Shown here: one piece after another, positions 1 through 10,962 of the stretch | Numbering within the stretch: the stretch's first letter is position 1 | Layout of the letters: each line of letters starts with the position of its first letter | DNA from: Amanita rubescens | Taxonomy: Eukaryota; Basidiomycota; Agaricomycetes; Agaricales; Amanitaceae | Assembly: GCA_015039365.1 (NCBI GenBank) | Contig: WION01000003.1 | Location: forward strand, 682,001 to 746,000 | DNA length: 64,000 nt | Direction: 5' to 3' | Made by a program: the position numbers and the translations under genes | The notes under the pieces: model-generated | Told to the model about the DNA's origin: nothing | Seen by the model: only the letters and a program-made list of their open reading frames with translations | Databases searched by the model: none

Positions 1-2674
1 AATGTCTTTCTGTATCTTCTTTCTCGTCTACGACTGCCGAAGAAAGGGCTTGCTTGTTCGCTTGCCTCTGAAAGATCTTCTCTTCAATCGTACCAGTGGT
101 TATGAAACGGTACACGAAGCCTGTTTATTGGTTCAGATTCTGATTAAGCGGCAGCCTTCAACGTACATTCTTTCTTCTGGCCATCGCGCCATACACGTGC
201 AAGGGCTTGTTGGTCTGCAGCCGGATTCCAATCTGACAATGCATTGGATTTGACACGGTATAAATATCCAAACAACATACCAGGATCGAATAATATAAGC
301 CGGTTTGCGCCTATTAGATTGATGCCACAACCTCCAGCCTTGCTACTTAGGAGAAAGATAAATTCTTTCCCTTCAGGGTTATTGAATTGATCAACAAGTT
401 TTTGCCGCTTAGTGATAGTCATAGTTCCATCTAGACGGAAGAATCCATATCTAGCGGTGTGTGAGAACTGAAGAGCTGTGGGATGGACCAGTCCGCACTT
501 TTTACTCCGGCAAAGTTTCTCAAACAGGTCTAACGTTTGGGTATAATTACTTATGAGGACTATCTTGTCGTTTGTTTCCGCCCGAATGTGATGTAAAAAT
601 CTATCCTGCAATTTCAGCAAGAATCTCAGCTGATAGACACCCATACCTTTCAAGAACAATGAATTTTCCGCTCCACTCGCAATGAACTTCCTGGCTTCTG
701 CCTTTTCCAGTTGCTCCCGCACCAGTAAATCCTGGGGGTATAATGTGATCGCTTCCTCTCAGATCGTTGGGAAGGTCGAGCAGCTGAGGGTGATTGCAAA
801 GCTTCTTGAGAATATTGATCGCTTTCAGTGGCTGCGAGTTTGTGCCTCGGAGAAGCGCTTTGATCTCGGGTGACGATATAAAAAGCCGGTATAATGATAG
901 CTGTAGCTCAGATAACCCACAAAAGACGACATGTTCATATTTAACTGGGACTAATACACATGTCAATTAAAGTGAGAATGGTCCGTCCGAGGAGACTCAC
1001 GGTATTTCGAGAGGAGGTCATTAGTTCGCCTAATAATAAATTTAGTCACAAGGCCACCGAGTTCTTTGAGCTTTTTCTCGCTTTCGGCCTTGGTTTTGTC
1101 GCTTGCCATAGAGTCGCGACCCCGGATGATGGCGTTCTCGTAGTTCTTCCTAAAGTCATTCTTCGAGCCCAAGAAGTTGGGGTTTGCAAAGTCCAGCAGC
1201 GAGAAGTATTCTGATAAATCATTCTTGGACTCGTCAGAACAACAACAAACAATGTCCGCTGAGCTTATACCTGAATTGGTGTCCCTGTTAAAATGACACG
1301 TCTTTGAACGTCAAGAGCATTTAGTGCCTGGTACGTCAAGGAATCTATGAAGTATGAGGTCAGGTTCGGAATTGTTATCGTTTACGCACCTGAGTTTTTC
1401 AGGCGATGTCCTTCGTCGCAGAGCAGTAACCCAATGCTACAGTTTGCCAGATGAGCGGTTAGCGTCCGGAGAGTTTCGTACGAAACAATCATCACTTGCG
1501 GAAGAAGCAGTTAATTCGAGAAAATAGTGCCAGACATCTTTGAGTACCTGGTTGGGTGACATTCCGACCCCGGGCAACAACCCACCGGGCAACTTTCTCA
1601 AGTAATTCAGCCTTACCGCCTTTGCCGTCCACTGCTAGAGGGGTTAAGGTATCTTTGCCAAGCCATTTCACTGAAATAAACCAGTAAATTATATGCGTCG
1701 AGAGTGACATGCCTTCCTACCGAGCTCATTAGCCCAATTCTTAACCAAACTAGATGGGCATGCAATGATGCATTTTTCTATAGTTGGCTTCCCGGGACGT
1801 GGTGATTGCTTTAGCAACGTCCACAAAAGCGCAATGCACTGGAGCGTTTTCCCCAACCCCATTTCGTCAGCCATGATGCATCCGTATTGGCCTTCCTCAA
1901 CTACGCCGGTAGTACACTTGTACAAGAACTACGGGAATCTGATCAATAGCACATCTCAGAAGCGCTCAGACTTACCTTCACACCTTCCACCTGATGTGGA
2001 CGAAGTACCTTTCCCAATCGTGGATCAATCACTACCGGAACTTTTTCAGTAATTTGTTTCTTGTCCTTCTCCCCGAGCAACTCCTTAAGGCTCTTATGAG
2101 GATTGTACATTCCAGCCGATTTCTCTCGGGCCTCCTGTGCAGTTCGCCTTTTCTCCTCTTCCTTTTCTCTTTCTTTTCGTTCTTCGTCTGTTTCTCTGTC
2201 GTCAATGGTGGGATCATAGAGAACGATTGCATGATCCTCCATGGGATCATGTAAAGGTCGAGGTATTATCATGAGCTGAGGTCTAATTCCCAGAGAAACA
2301 TTGGAGAGTGCATGAACAACAACTAGCCCATCCTTGTTCCGCATTGACGGAAAGGAGAATCGTCGGGTGGTTAGTTGCTCAAATGGTTTGGGCTTGTAAA
2401 CAGGGAATTTCTTCACTGCCTCCAGCAACTCGTTCTCATTGTTATAAGCGCATTCATCCTTCTTTCTTCGCTTCTTGTGTCTTCCATCGTCAGATTCAGT
2501 GTCAGATTCTTGCTGTTGACCTCTGTATGAGACTTTCTTTCGCTTTCGTTGAGGTTGAATGCGGTCCGGAGTGACTGCGAGCGTCGGCGGCTTGAAAGGC
2601 CTATTTACGCGGTCGCTCTCTTGCAGCCTATCAACAACTTGACCATTCTTCGTAGTCGGAGCGCGACGCAACAT
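1..2674 (-). CDS. RAD54: RAD54-type DNA repair/recombination ATPase (3' end cut off by window edge)
   Basis: SWI2/SNF2-class DNA translocase that works with Rad51 in homologous recombination in the nucleus. Reading leftward, an N-terminal basic region with KRKK stretches is followed by the lead-in [17 protein letters not shown], Walker A in DEMGLGKT, motif II DEGH (near 1400-1490), motif [10 protein letters not shown], and the C-terminal helicase lobe with [11 protein letters not shown] and the arginine-finger segment [15 protein letters not shown]. The start ATG at 2674 opens [11 protein letters not shown], typical of the family. Several short introns interrupt it. The one near the left edge fits donor GTACGT at 166 and acceptor at 121, restoring KKECFVYRF. 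The gene runs off the window at base 1, so the extreme C-terminus is missing. Tandem ACGCGT boxes lie 38 bases upstream of the start. Confidence 0.95.
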
Positions 2675-2711
2675 ACGACGACTGTCGAGGATGAATCACT
2701 ATTTCAAGGGA

Positions 2712-2723
2712 ACGCGTACGCGT
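2712..2723. promoter_or_regulatory. Two abutting MluI cell-cycle box (MCB) elements upstream of RAD54
   Basis: ACGCGT occurs twice back to back (2712-2717 and 2718-2723), 38 bases upstream of the RAD54 start. In ascomycete yeasts this hexamer is the binding site of the MBF (Mbp1/Swi6) G1/S factor and is common upstream of replication and repair genes. That it acts the same way here is inference. Confidence 0.6.
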
Positions 2724-2790
2724 CACGTCACATGACCGTGAAGCGTGCTGTAAAGTTATTTATAGGTACCTATATATAGCACTAATGTTA

Positions 2791-5126
2791 TCACTGGTTC
2801 ACCAAGTAATGTAACCATGGCATTGGATCTGCGTTGACGACAAACTCTGAATATTCTGAATAATTGTCGACTATAATCTTCGAGAATAGCAAATTTCCTG
2901 GCCTATTCAATGTATCCGGGACATTTAGACGCTGTGTAAGGGTAACGTTATTAGCAGACCAAAACGCCAAAACGTCGATCCCAGCCGGTACAACGAACTG
3001 CATGCAAAGGTCAATTTGTGAAGTTGAAGGTGGGAACAAACTCACCAAATCTCCGTGAGACAGTCTAGTCCGGAGATGTTCATAGTGCTTTTTATCTTCA
3101 TCCTTTGCACCAGGATCCACAGTAACAATACCAGGTGGTCCATCAGTGTGAATGAATTTGAATATGTCAAGGGCATGCACGCCTTTGTAAAACACTCCAG
3201 GCCTCATACTCTTGCGCGACATCGAATCAACTGGGCGCGCGACGGAACTCGATAGATGAATAGGTATTGAACAGGAGATATCCAAATTTAGCCAAAAAGG
3301 TATAGATCCTGGCCTGTTCAAAGTAAGCTCAGAAATATATACAGAGCTATTTTTGCGTACACTTTGGTAGCTAATTCATTTCCATTATCAGGGGTCAGTC
3401 CTCGGGTCCTATTACTAGTCAATGTTATTAGGACAAGAAAGAAAAGAATGCGTACAAAGGGTCAAAAATAGTAGAGCGTCGCCAGACAACCGAGGCAGAT
3501 TCGGGAACAGTTACAGTAGACCCTGAAGGTAGTAACTTGTCCTTTGCATCGTTAAGACTATGAATGTCTACCTTAGGTGGTTAAATGCCAAATGAAGTTG
3601 AACGAACCTCTGGAGTCTATCATGACCTTGTCGTTCCGGCGGCTTTTCCGAAGACGAGTCATCTGGTTTATGTGGCAACACACTCTCCTCGTAACTTGGC
3701 AACGTATCAGCGCCATTGGTATCAATTCCTGCTAGTTGCAAGAGTTCACTCGGCTCCGGTGGTGCGGTACTTTGGGTGGCAGGTACGACATCACTAGCAT
3801 CTGTAGAAATCACCTCGGGTTCATCACGTATCATCCTCTCTGCTTTAACGTATCTCCCCTTGACAGTCTTCAGAGTTCCTTTCTCAAAAGTCAATAGCGA
3901 GCTTTTGTTCTTCACTGGTAAGCGACCAGGTCCTGGCCGCGGTCTGGAAGGGGACGCATCAGACGGCTTCTGGGGCTCATTCGCTACATCACTGTCCAAT
4001 GTGCGTTGACCAGTAATACGGGCCTTGACAGCGATCGCTCCCCCCATAATTGGCTTGTACGGCTCATCTAAGAGTCTAACCAAAGGTTTAGCTAAGCGAT
4101 GAGATGGTTTTTTAATGCCGGGCGTGGATGTGGATGAACTTAACGGCTTCTCCGCAGTTTTGTCGGTCTTTGGGAGACTTGAGCCCACCAGAACGTCATT
4201 GTCATTGTCAGAAGGGACCGGGCTGCCGAACAAGCTACCGTGCATCGCGTTATCGTCCTCATCAGAGGGTGATACGAAATCCGGAGATGCAACAACTCGT
4301 CGGTTGGCGCGGCGTGGCTTACGAGCCAGAGGCGAAGGATTAGCTTTGGGTGATTTATGGGGTGTTCGGCTAACGACTTTTTGACGGTCTTCATCTGACA
4401 CGTTGCTTGTTGAAAGCGAGCGAGGTTTGCGGTATTTCTTGGATTCAGTAGGTTGCTTGCGATTCCGCTTTGTGGGTGGTTCGTCATGTTCTTGCATTAC
4501 CCCTGAGCCACCTTCATCATTTCTCCCAGATCGGTCGACCTCCATGGACGCAGGCTGTTCGGATGTCAAGCCATCTCGCTTCCGTTTACGCCCTAAGGGA
4601 TGTTTAAAGCTCGGTCTGGCATATTAGACATGACGCACGTGGTGGGCCCATAGGCACGAACACTTCTCCTGCTTTAAAGGAACGCATATTTCTGAAGTCT
4701 CGTCCGCCGGCGTTAACACGCTCCCAGAAACGCTCTATTATGCCTTCTGATTGTTCAAAAGACTCGATTGGTTCCCATCTAAGTATACAACAGTCATACC
4801 CTTGTATACGGTGAATGGGAATTTACTCACGTATCATCTTCCTGACTGTAGCCCTTCCACTAAGGCAATGATCGGATCCAGGAATTGCGGCATGACGAAT
4901 CGTTCATGACTTACCCTTACATTGAACTTCTGAGAGAGAAAGTCAGTTAAGTACCGCCCGACTTGGTTTGAACAACCGGCGCACCATAATTAACTGTTTA
5001 CCCCGTTTTTTCTCAACACGAGCTTGAAGTATAGATTCTACACCAAGGTGGATTCGTAGGTCGTTGTTGAACCAATGTACGAGACTACTGACCAACTTCA
5101 TATTGATTGCTTTCCGCGTCACTCAT
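2791..5126 (-). CDS. HP1-type chromodomain protein with unrecognised C-terminal domain
   Basis: Short exons at the 5' end join to MSDAESNQYEVESILQARVE, then KFNVRWKGYSQEDDTWEP and IESFEQSEGIIERFWERV. This is a complete chromodomain with the expected aromatic cage residues (Y, W, W), so binding of methylated histone H3 is likely. It is followed by a basic stretch (RRKRKRDG) and a long disordered Ser/Pro/Lys-rich middle (about 4570-3600). The last exons encode a hydrophobic, strand-rich segment (VVWRR..., FWLNLDISCSIPIHL, DLCMQFVVPAGIDVLAFW) that I do not recognise. It does not look like a chromoshadow domain, and a SPOC-like fold as in Chp1 is only a guess. The 3310-3550 junctions are my best splice reading. 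The gene sits between RAD54 and a Crb2-like gene on the same strand. Confidence 0.75.
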
Positions 5127-5326
5127 TTCGCGTGCTTCGCTAGTTGTACGAAACTGAAGGGTCTATTTGGACTTGTTGACTTTGAAGCAAAGTTAAAAAT
5201 ATGCTTAGAACCATAGATACTATACATGACTACTATCTGTGTACTCTTTTCGGGTATTAAGCTAGAAAGTATCGCAAAAATTAAATACATTATACTGCAC
5301 AGCATGATACAAGCATGACAATGACA

Positions 5327-8300
5327 TTACGCTTCTTGGGAGAGAGCATCTTCAAGCTGCAAAAATCTGGATGCAATCAGACATTCTTTAACCCAAGACC
5401 AAGTTACGACAAGAGTTCCTTTAATATCCAAGGTATTTGCGCACGAATCTTTCACAACAACGTAGTTGTAGTCTGAAAGGTGCACCGATGCATATTTCAG
5501 TTCGGTAACAGCTTCAACTCGATGGGCACCCATGCACATGATGATTCTCGCGACCGCATTACTTGCTTCTTGAGTCTTCTCGTCCGTTCCAGCGAGCTAT
5601 TTTCATCAGACGATGATAAATGCGGAAATAGTTACTCATACATACCCTTTTACCTTTGGGCTGAGGAACCATATCGGGGCCAACACAAAGGATAGATTGG
5701 TTGGAGAAGACCTTGGCCGGAACGGCGTTGTCCATGATGTCGGTTAGTTGGTGAACACTATTACCCCAGTCTACGTCCACTTGTTGCGAGATGCGGGCGC
5801 TTAACCTGTCTGAATAGCCTTGCGGCAGCATGTATGCGGTCCATTCCTTTTCTTCTCCCTGAAACACAAGTCAACAACTATGGCGAAGTTTCGGTTTGCG
5901 TACTTACCGTGGAGATGGAGTCGTGTAGCCAATTCACCGATAAGCAAGGGATGCCTAAACCAATTGCCATCAAAAATTTGGGTTTTTGACTCGAATCATC
6001 CGCAAGTAAGAACACTCGGTCAATATCTTCCTTGCCATTCCATTGAACCTCATCTCTGTTGAGCACCCAACGATTGTTATTGACCGTATGTTTTCCCTCC
6101 ATTCTCACAACAGTAGTCCAATCGTCCAATACCACGCCTCCGTTATTCTTGATCGTACTAATCAACGATTCTTTCTCCTTTTCCCAGTTCGCATTCCCGA
6201 CGGAAAGCGAAATGACTAAGCCGGTCTTGCTTAACAACTTCTTGTGCGCACTTTTGTTTGAGTGAGCACTGGCCAGAGATGCGCCTGACGGGGCGGGACT
6301 TCCGTTTGTTTTAATCGGTGGGACAGCTGGAACAACGTCTTCGATCGCCAACGTACGGTCCTTCCAGACAGATTTGATTGTCCTGGAGGCTATTCTTATG
6401 TTCATGATAGCCACTTCCTCGGTATCTCCATCTGTGTCCACGATGACGACGTCATCTCCGGCCTTCGACAACCCAACGACTTTTGAGCTCCGCGTTCGCA
6501 TTGGTAACAGTACGTCGTCTCCGACACGAAATTCGCGCAATCGCATCTGTTCCACGCCAACGACAGCTTCGGTCTCGTCGTCGAATTTTACAAGAAATCG
6601 GTTGTCTGGTTGAAGAATATGTACAGTCCCCGAGTAGAAGTGGCCATCCTGTCTCCAAAGCGCGAACACACGAGTTGCTTCCGCGGTTGCCGACTTCATG
6701 GTACTATTCGTTGTCGATCTCGGCCGTTTAGTCTGCTTCGCAGGTACCGCTTTGGCCGTTCCGACCACTGATTTTGTCCCTCTAGTGGTAGGTCCTTTCC
6801 GGCGAGAAACAGGTGCCTTTGCAGGTGCAGTGCCCCTTTTACGTTTTTTAGATGAAGCTTGAGCCTCGACTTCCTGGTAGTCTTCATCTGCTGCTTCATC
6901 ACTTTCGCTAGCTTCAACCCTTTTGACTTGCTCAGATTCTGACTTGGATTCTTCTACTTCCTCCTCGTCTATTCGGCGCATTACGCGACGACCAGGAGCA
7001 GCATAAGCTTTCTGGTCCTTTTTGGTCACGCCCTCCGCGGCTCTTTTGCCCTTCGAATCACCCTTTGCAGAACGCGGTGCGCGTGCCGGGACAACACGAG
7101 CATCTTGCTCGGGAACGGACGACGGAATCTCGGCCGATTCTTGAATTTTACCACTGCGGCGACTCGAAGGCTTAGGAACACCCACCAATGTCTCCTTGTG
7201 CTTTTGAACGCGCTTATCTCTACGTTCGGGATAGGTAGAAATTTCCGCGAGCGGAACGTCATCATCGGAATCATCATTTGCCTCGTTTGTTGGCTTTGCC
7301 GGAGAATTATTCTTTTGCTGCGATGTACCTTTAAGAGTACGTGGATGTCGTGAAGCCTGACCGCCGACAGTAGTAGTATCTGCATCAAACAACAGAGAAG
7401 GTGGTTCCTCTCGAGATGGTTCGGAATCGGGAACTATGTCCATAGCGTCTTTGAATATGTCTGCTCTCCGTTGTTCCCGGTGAAGGGGAGAAGGGGCGGT
7501 AGTGGTCGGTCTTTGAGGGTCACGCTGAGGCGGCAAGGCTGCTTCATCCTCCAGAGAGGGTTGAGTTTCCTGATTGTCAGATGGTCCTTGAGCAACACCG
7601 CTGGGACCAGCTTCAGCCAGATTGTGCCCCAACGATATGTTGGTATCTTTGAAAACGCCACTTGTTGTTCGGATGAATAAGAGAAAGCAATGGCCGACCG
7701 CCGGACGTGCTACTTTTTGTCTCGGTGGAACCCATAGTTCCTTTTGGTGCTGAATTTTCGCCAGCCGTAGCCGTAACAGATGCTCTTGCTGCAGCCAATA
7801 ACCAAGGAGGATCAGAAACACCGCTCGCTTCCTCCTCATCGGATGGAGCCGTGGGCTGAGTAGATTGCAAATCATCTGGCTCTGGGTCTCGACGTTCATA
7901 CATACTAGAACCAGGACCACTGCTGGACGCATTGGAGTTCTGACTATTCACTTCTTCGTCGTCCATCATAATATCTCCGTCACGGCGATTCTGATCATGC
8001 ATACCAGCCGGTGGCTGTAAGTCCTGTGAGTAGCTGTCCGATTCACTTGACGGTACCAAGACTTTGACCCTGGAAGGACTGCGGCTCGCCACCGACGATC
8101 GCGTCAAGGGAGGGAATGATGACGTAGACGAGGTACCACTGCCTTCCGCTCTTGGACGTTGACCGAAGGCAGGTGCACGCGCCAGTTCTGATAAAGGAAC
8201 CTGAAACTGCTTTTGCGGTGGATAACAGACGTTGCTCTGGGTTGGGGGGATCTCCTGCAAATGAATCTTGAGACGACACTGATGATGAACGCTGTCGTGA

Positions 8301-8887
8301 CGAGGACTTGGGGTTGCGAGGATTGGATTGCATAGGATTTTTGGACGCTTCGCCTAGCTTTGAGGGTGGCTTTGCCTGGATTAACAATTTTTAGGAACCA
8401 GCAATCATGGATAGCGATCTTTGGTAAGGCTCACCTCCTTTGCACGCGGATGAGACTGATTTGGTTGATCCTGACGACGGCCCTTTGTCCTTGTCTTTGT
8501 TGGGTTGTCGACTGAAACTGGCCTGCCACCGGTGTATTCACGTATTTCCGGTCTACGTCCTCCATTTATATTCTCTTTTTGCGAACCTTGGTTCATCCCA
8601 TCCTCTTCGTCAAACTGAGACTGCGTGTGCGCGAGACCGTGTAGATGATATCGGGATGAAACGTGCGTGCCGCGACCTGTGGATGATGAATCAGCTAATG
8701 ATTCGTTCAACAGGCTATCTTCAGGCTTGTTCATGTGCGCGGTGCCACCTGACCGGGCGCTTGTGTCGGACACTCCAAGGACATTTTGGATCAATTGAGT
8801 CGCTTGGGACTCTTCGGGATCGCTAGAGGAGCGTCGGTCATAGATAGTTGGCATTGGGACGGCGAATACATGCCTACGGGTCTCCAT
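5327..8887 (-). CDS. Crb2/Rad9/53BP1-like DNA-damage checkpoint mediator (Tudor + tandem BRCT)
   Basis: Adaptor that links damaged chromatin to checkpoint kinases in the nucleus. The long N-terminal half (8887 to about 6700) is disordered and rich in SQ/TQ sites (for example HTQSQFDEED, SSQDSF), the targets of ATM/ATR-type kinases. A Tudor region follows (about 6680-6430: FALWRQDGHFYSGTV, FLVKFDDETEAVV), which in the family reads methylated histone H4. Two BRCT domains end the protein: one at about 6260-5890 (SKTGLVISLSVG, LGIPCLSVNWLHDSI) and one at about 5560-5327 (VVTWSWVKECL). The start ATG at 8887 opens METRRHVFAVP. Introns change frame near 8240, 7680, 5870 and 5640; the first of these joins is the least certain. 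Confidence 0.88.
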
Positions 8888-9167
8888 CTAGTGCATCAAA
8901 GTGCCTTGTTGCGATGTAGCGCGAAAATTTCGCAAGGGTCAAAGTGGGCTAGGACTGTAGTGGCACGGTCACGTAAAAGCGGTCCGTGCTTAGTGGTACG
9001 GCACATCAAAATGCCATCAAAACGCTATCCAACTTGGTTTCTGTGTGGTCCAAAATGGAACCTAACGCATTGAGGCGGTTACGTAATTGATCACGTGATC
9101 GACGCGTATGAAAACGCCGTCGTCCCTGACTTTCGTCGCGTAAAAATTTTGCTCTGGCGTTGCGGGA
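8888..9167. promoter_or_regulatory. Divergent promoter region between the Crb2-like gene and the membrane-protein gene
   Basis: This 280-base spacer separates two outward-facing start codons. It contains a perfect 12-base palindrome GATCACGTGATC (9089-9100) whose core CACGTG is a bHLH E-box, and an ACGCGT hexamer at 9102-9107. The functional roles are inferred only from the motifs. Confidence 0.45.
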
Positions 9168-10892
9168 ATGGCTCCTGCGCACCGAGCGTCCAAACTAGAT
9201 CCGAAACGCATCTTATTAGTCAAGGAGTCAAACTCTGTTGCGAAGGAAACCACGCCCACGCAAAGACCGTCTTCTACCTTGAAAGCCGATGATGAATACA
9301 CCGCTATTCCAATTCCTATCCCTGACACTGGCTTCCGCCCGACCCTGGCACAGGTGCCTGCTTTTTCTCCAAGTCCAACTACGGAAACTATGACCTCTTT
9401 TGCTACTGGTTCGACTCTCACTCACTTGGCGGGCTCTATAGTAAACCGACCTTCCTCCTTGACTTCCGCTCAATTGTCAGCAACGGGGCCTCTGGACCTT
9501 CCACCATCGCCGACAAGGTCCGTCGTCAACGCCGCGAGCCCCCTTCAACGCTCTTTCTCAAGTACTGTCGTTGGATTACTTGCTGTTGGATCCGCTTGCC
9601 TGGTGCTCCTTATATTCATTCTCATCAGGTCTTGCACCCGCCCGAAGCACCGCCCACGGCTAACGCCGTCTCTTCCTATTCTGGATGAAGAGTATCTCGT
9701 GGATCTGGAGTCTAAGGAATCGCCGATATTTGGAGGAAAAGAGAGGCTCTCGCCAAAGATAGACTCATGGATAACTTTGGACCCAGCCATGTCGCGGCCT
9801 CCAAGAGCAGCTAAATTTGGAGTGGGAGCCGGTGTAGATGATTACACCGTTTCCCGTTCACCTAGGCCGCAAGACAAGGCGTCGTACCCGGATTGTATGA
9901 GTGTTTTGCCCTATTCCAGGACGGACCGTTGCACTTCACTTCTTGAGAAAGGCGCAACCTCCGTATATCAGGCACCTTATCAACATGTACAGAAGGCTAT
10001 TACCCAAACCATCAAAAGGTTGTCTACTATGTCATCGTCGTTATATCCAGGTACTCCACTCCCATGTGAGGTTGGAATCGCCCTTGGCGGACAAGAAACT
10101 CCGCTTACTGGAGACGGGTATTCTGTCATGTCGCGTTCAAAATCCAAGAATATCAAATCAAAGGACTACCAGATTGGGCAATCTTATGAACTCGCTTACG
10201 ACACTTTGAACGTCGATTCAACAAGTACAGTTGTATGTGAACATGCTACTACCGCACCACTGTTATCTGCCAAAGGAGGCAGGACTCGCATTAAGTCATC
10301 CTACTATGCACCAGGCATCCATTCACGCATTTCCGCTATTCCAACATCAATGACTACTCCCGGAGCGGGCAAGAAGGCACTGCACGACAAGGCCACGGAG
10401 AAACCTGACTCTCGGCAAGACAAGGACAGGCGGTCGTTGACACTAGCATTGGGCTTGGCATCTCCTTCTATCAATGAAATACCCTTATCGCCCTTCACAC
10501 TCTACCCAGATGATTCCTTAAGCGTTGTGGATCAAAAAGAAAGTGACGAGGGCTGTGGAGCTACAAACTCTGGACATTTGCCTAGTTCACTTACATCAGA
10601 TCCAGGGGCAAATTTGAGCACACAGTTACTATCACACTCTAGGGGTAAAAGCGTTGGTGATACTATAAACGCTTCCAGTCTAAGACTCGAGGGTAAAACA
10701 AATGCGTCTCACGAGTCTCGAATACACGACAAGCCACCACGGGTGCCCTCACCTCCGCCATTACCGTCTCTGGCCCAAATGGCTATGGAACATCATAACC
10801 GGGAAGGTTTTGAGAGCTACCAGAGTCCAACGTATAGTATTTATGGGTTGTACGGTGGCGAGAGAACGAGTTTTGGCGTGATGTATAGATAG
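9168..10892 (+). CDS. Single-pass membrane protein of unknown function
   Basis: One uninterrupted 574-codon frame from ATG 9168 to the stop at 10892, in contrast to its intron-rich neighbours. The first ~135 residues are Ser/Thr/Pro-rich. One transmembrane helix follows at about residues 137-157 (VVGLLAVGSACLVLLIFILI), with basic residues just after it (RSCTRPKHRPR). The remaining ~410 residues are polar and low in hydrophobic content, ending with a Pro-rich stretch (PPRVPSPPPLPSL). No cleavable signal peptide is evident at the start. The positive-inside rule would place the long C-terminal tail in the cytosol, as in fungal surface sensors with an S/T-rich ectodomain, but I cannot assign a family. 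Confidence 0.7.
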   Translation: MAPAHRASKLDPKRILLVKESNSVAKETTPTQRPSSTLKADDEYTAIPIPIPDTGFRPTLAQVPAFSPSPTTETMTSFATGSTLTHLAGSIVNRPSSLTSAQLSATGPLDLPPSPTRSVVNAASPLQRSFSSTVVGLLAVGSACLVLLIFILIRSCTRPKHRPRLTPSLPILDEEYLVDLESKESPIFGGKERLSPKIDSWITLDPAMSRPPRAAKFGVGAGVDDYTVSRSPRPQDKASYPDCMSVLPYSRTDRCTSLLEKGATSVYQAPYQHVQKAITQTIKRLSTMSSSLYPGTPLPCEVGIALGGQETPLTGDGYSVMSRSKSKNIKSKDYQIGQSYELAYDTLNVDSTSTVVCEHATTAPLLSAKGGRTRIKSSYYAPGIHSRISAIPTSMTTPGAGKKALHDKATEKPDSRQDKDRRSLTLALGLASPSINEIPLSPFTLYPDDSLSVVDQKESDEGCGATNSGHLPSSLTSDPGANLSTQLLSHSRGKSVGDTINASSLRLEGKTNASHESRIHDKPPRVPSPPPLPSLAQMAMEHHNREGFESYQSPTYSIYGLYGGERTSFGVMYR

Positions 10893-10962
10893 TAACAGAA
10901 TATAGAGTTTCAGTGATGCGCAGCAAGGTTGAATTCAGCATTTGGACTCTTCCTTAACGTCC

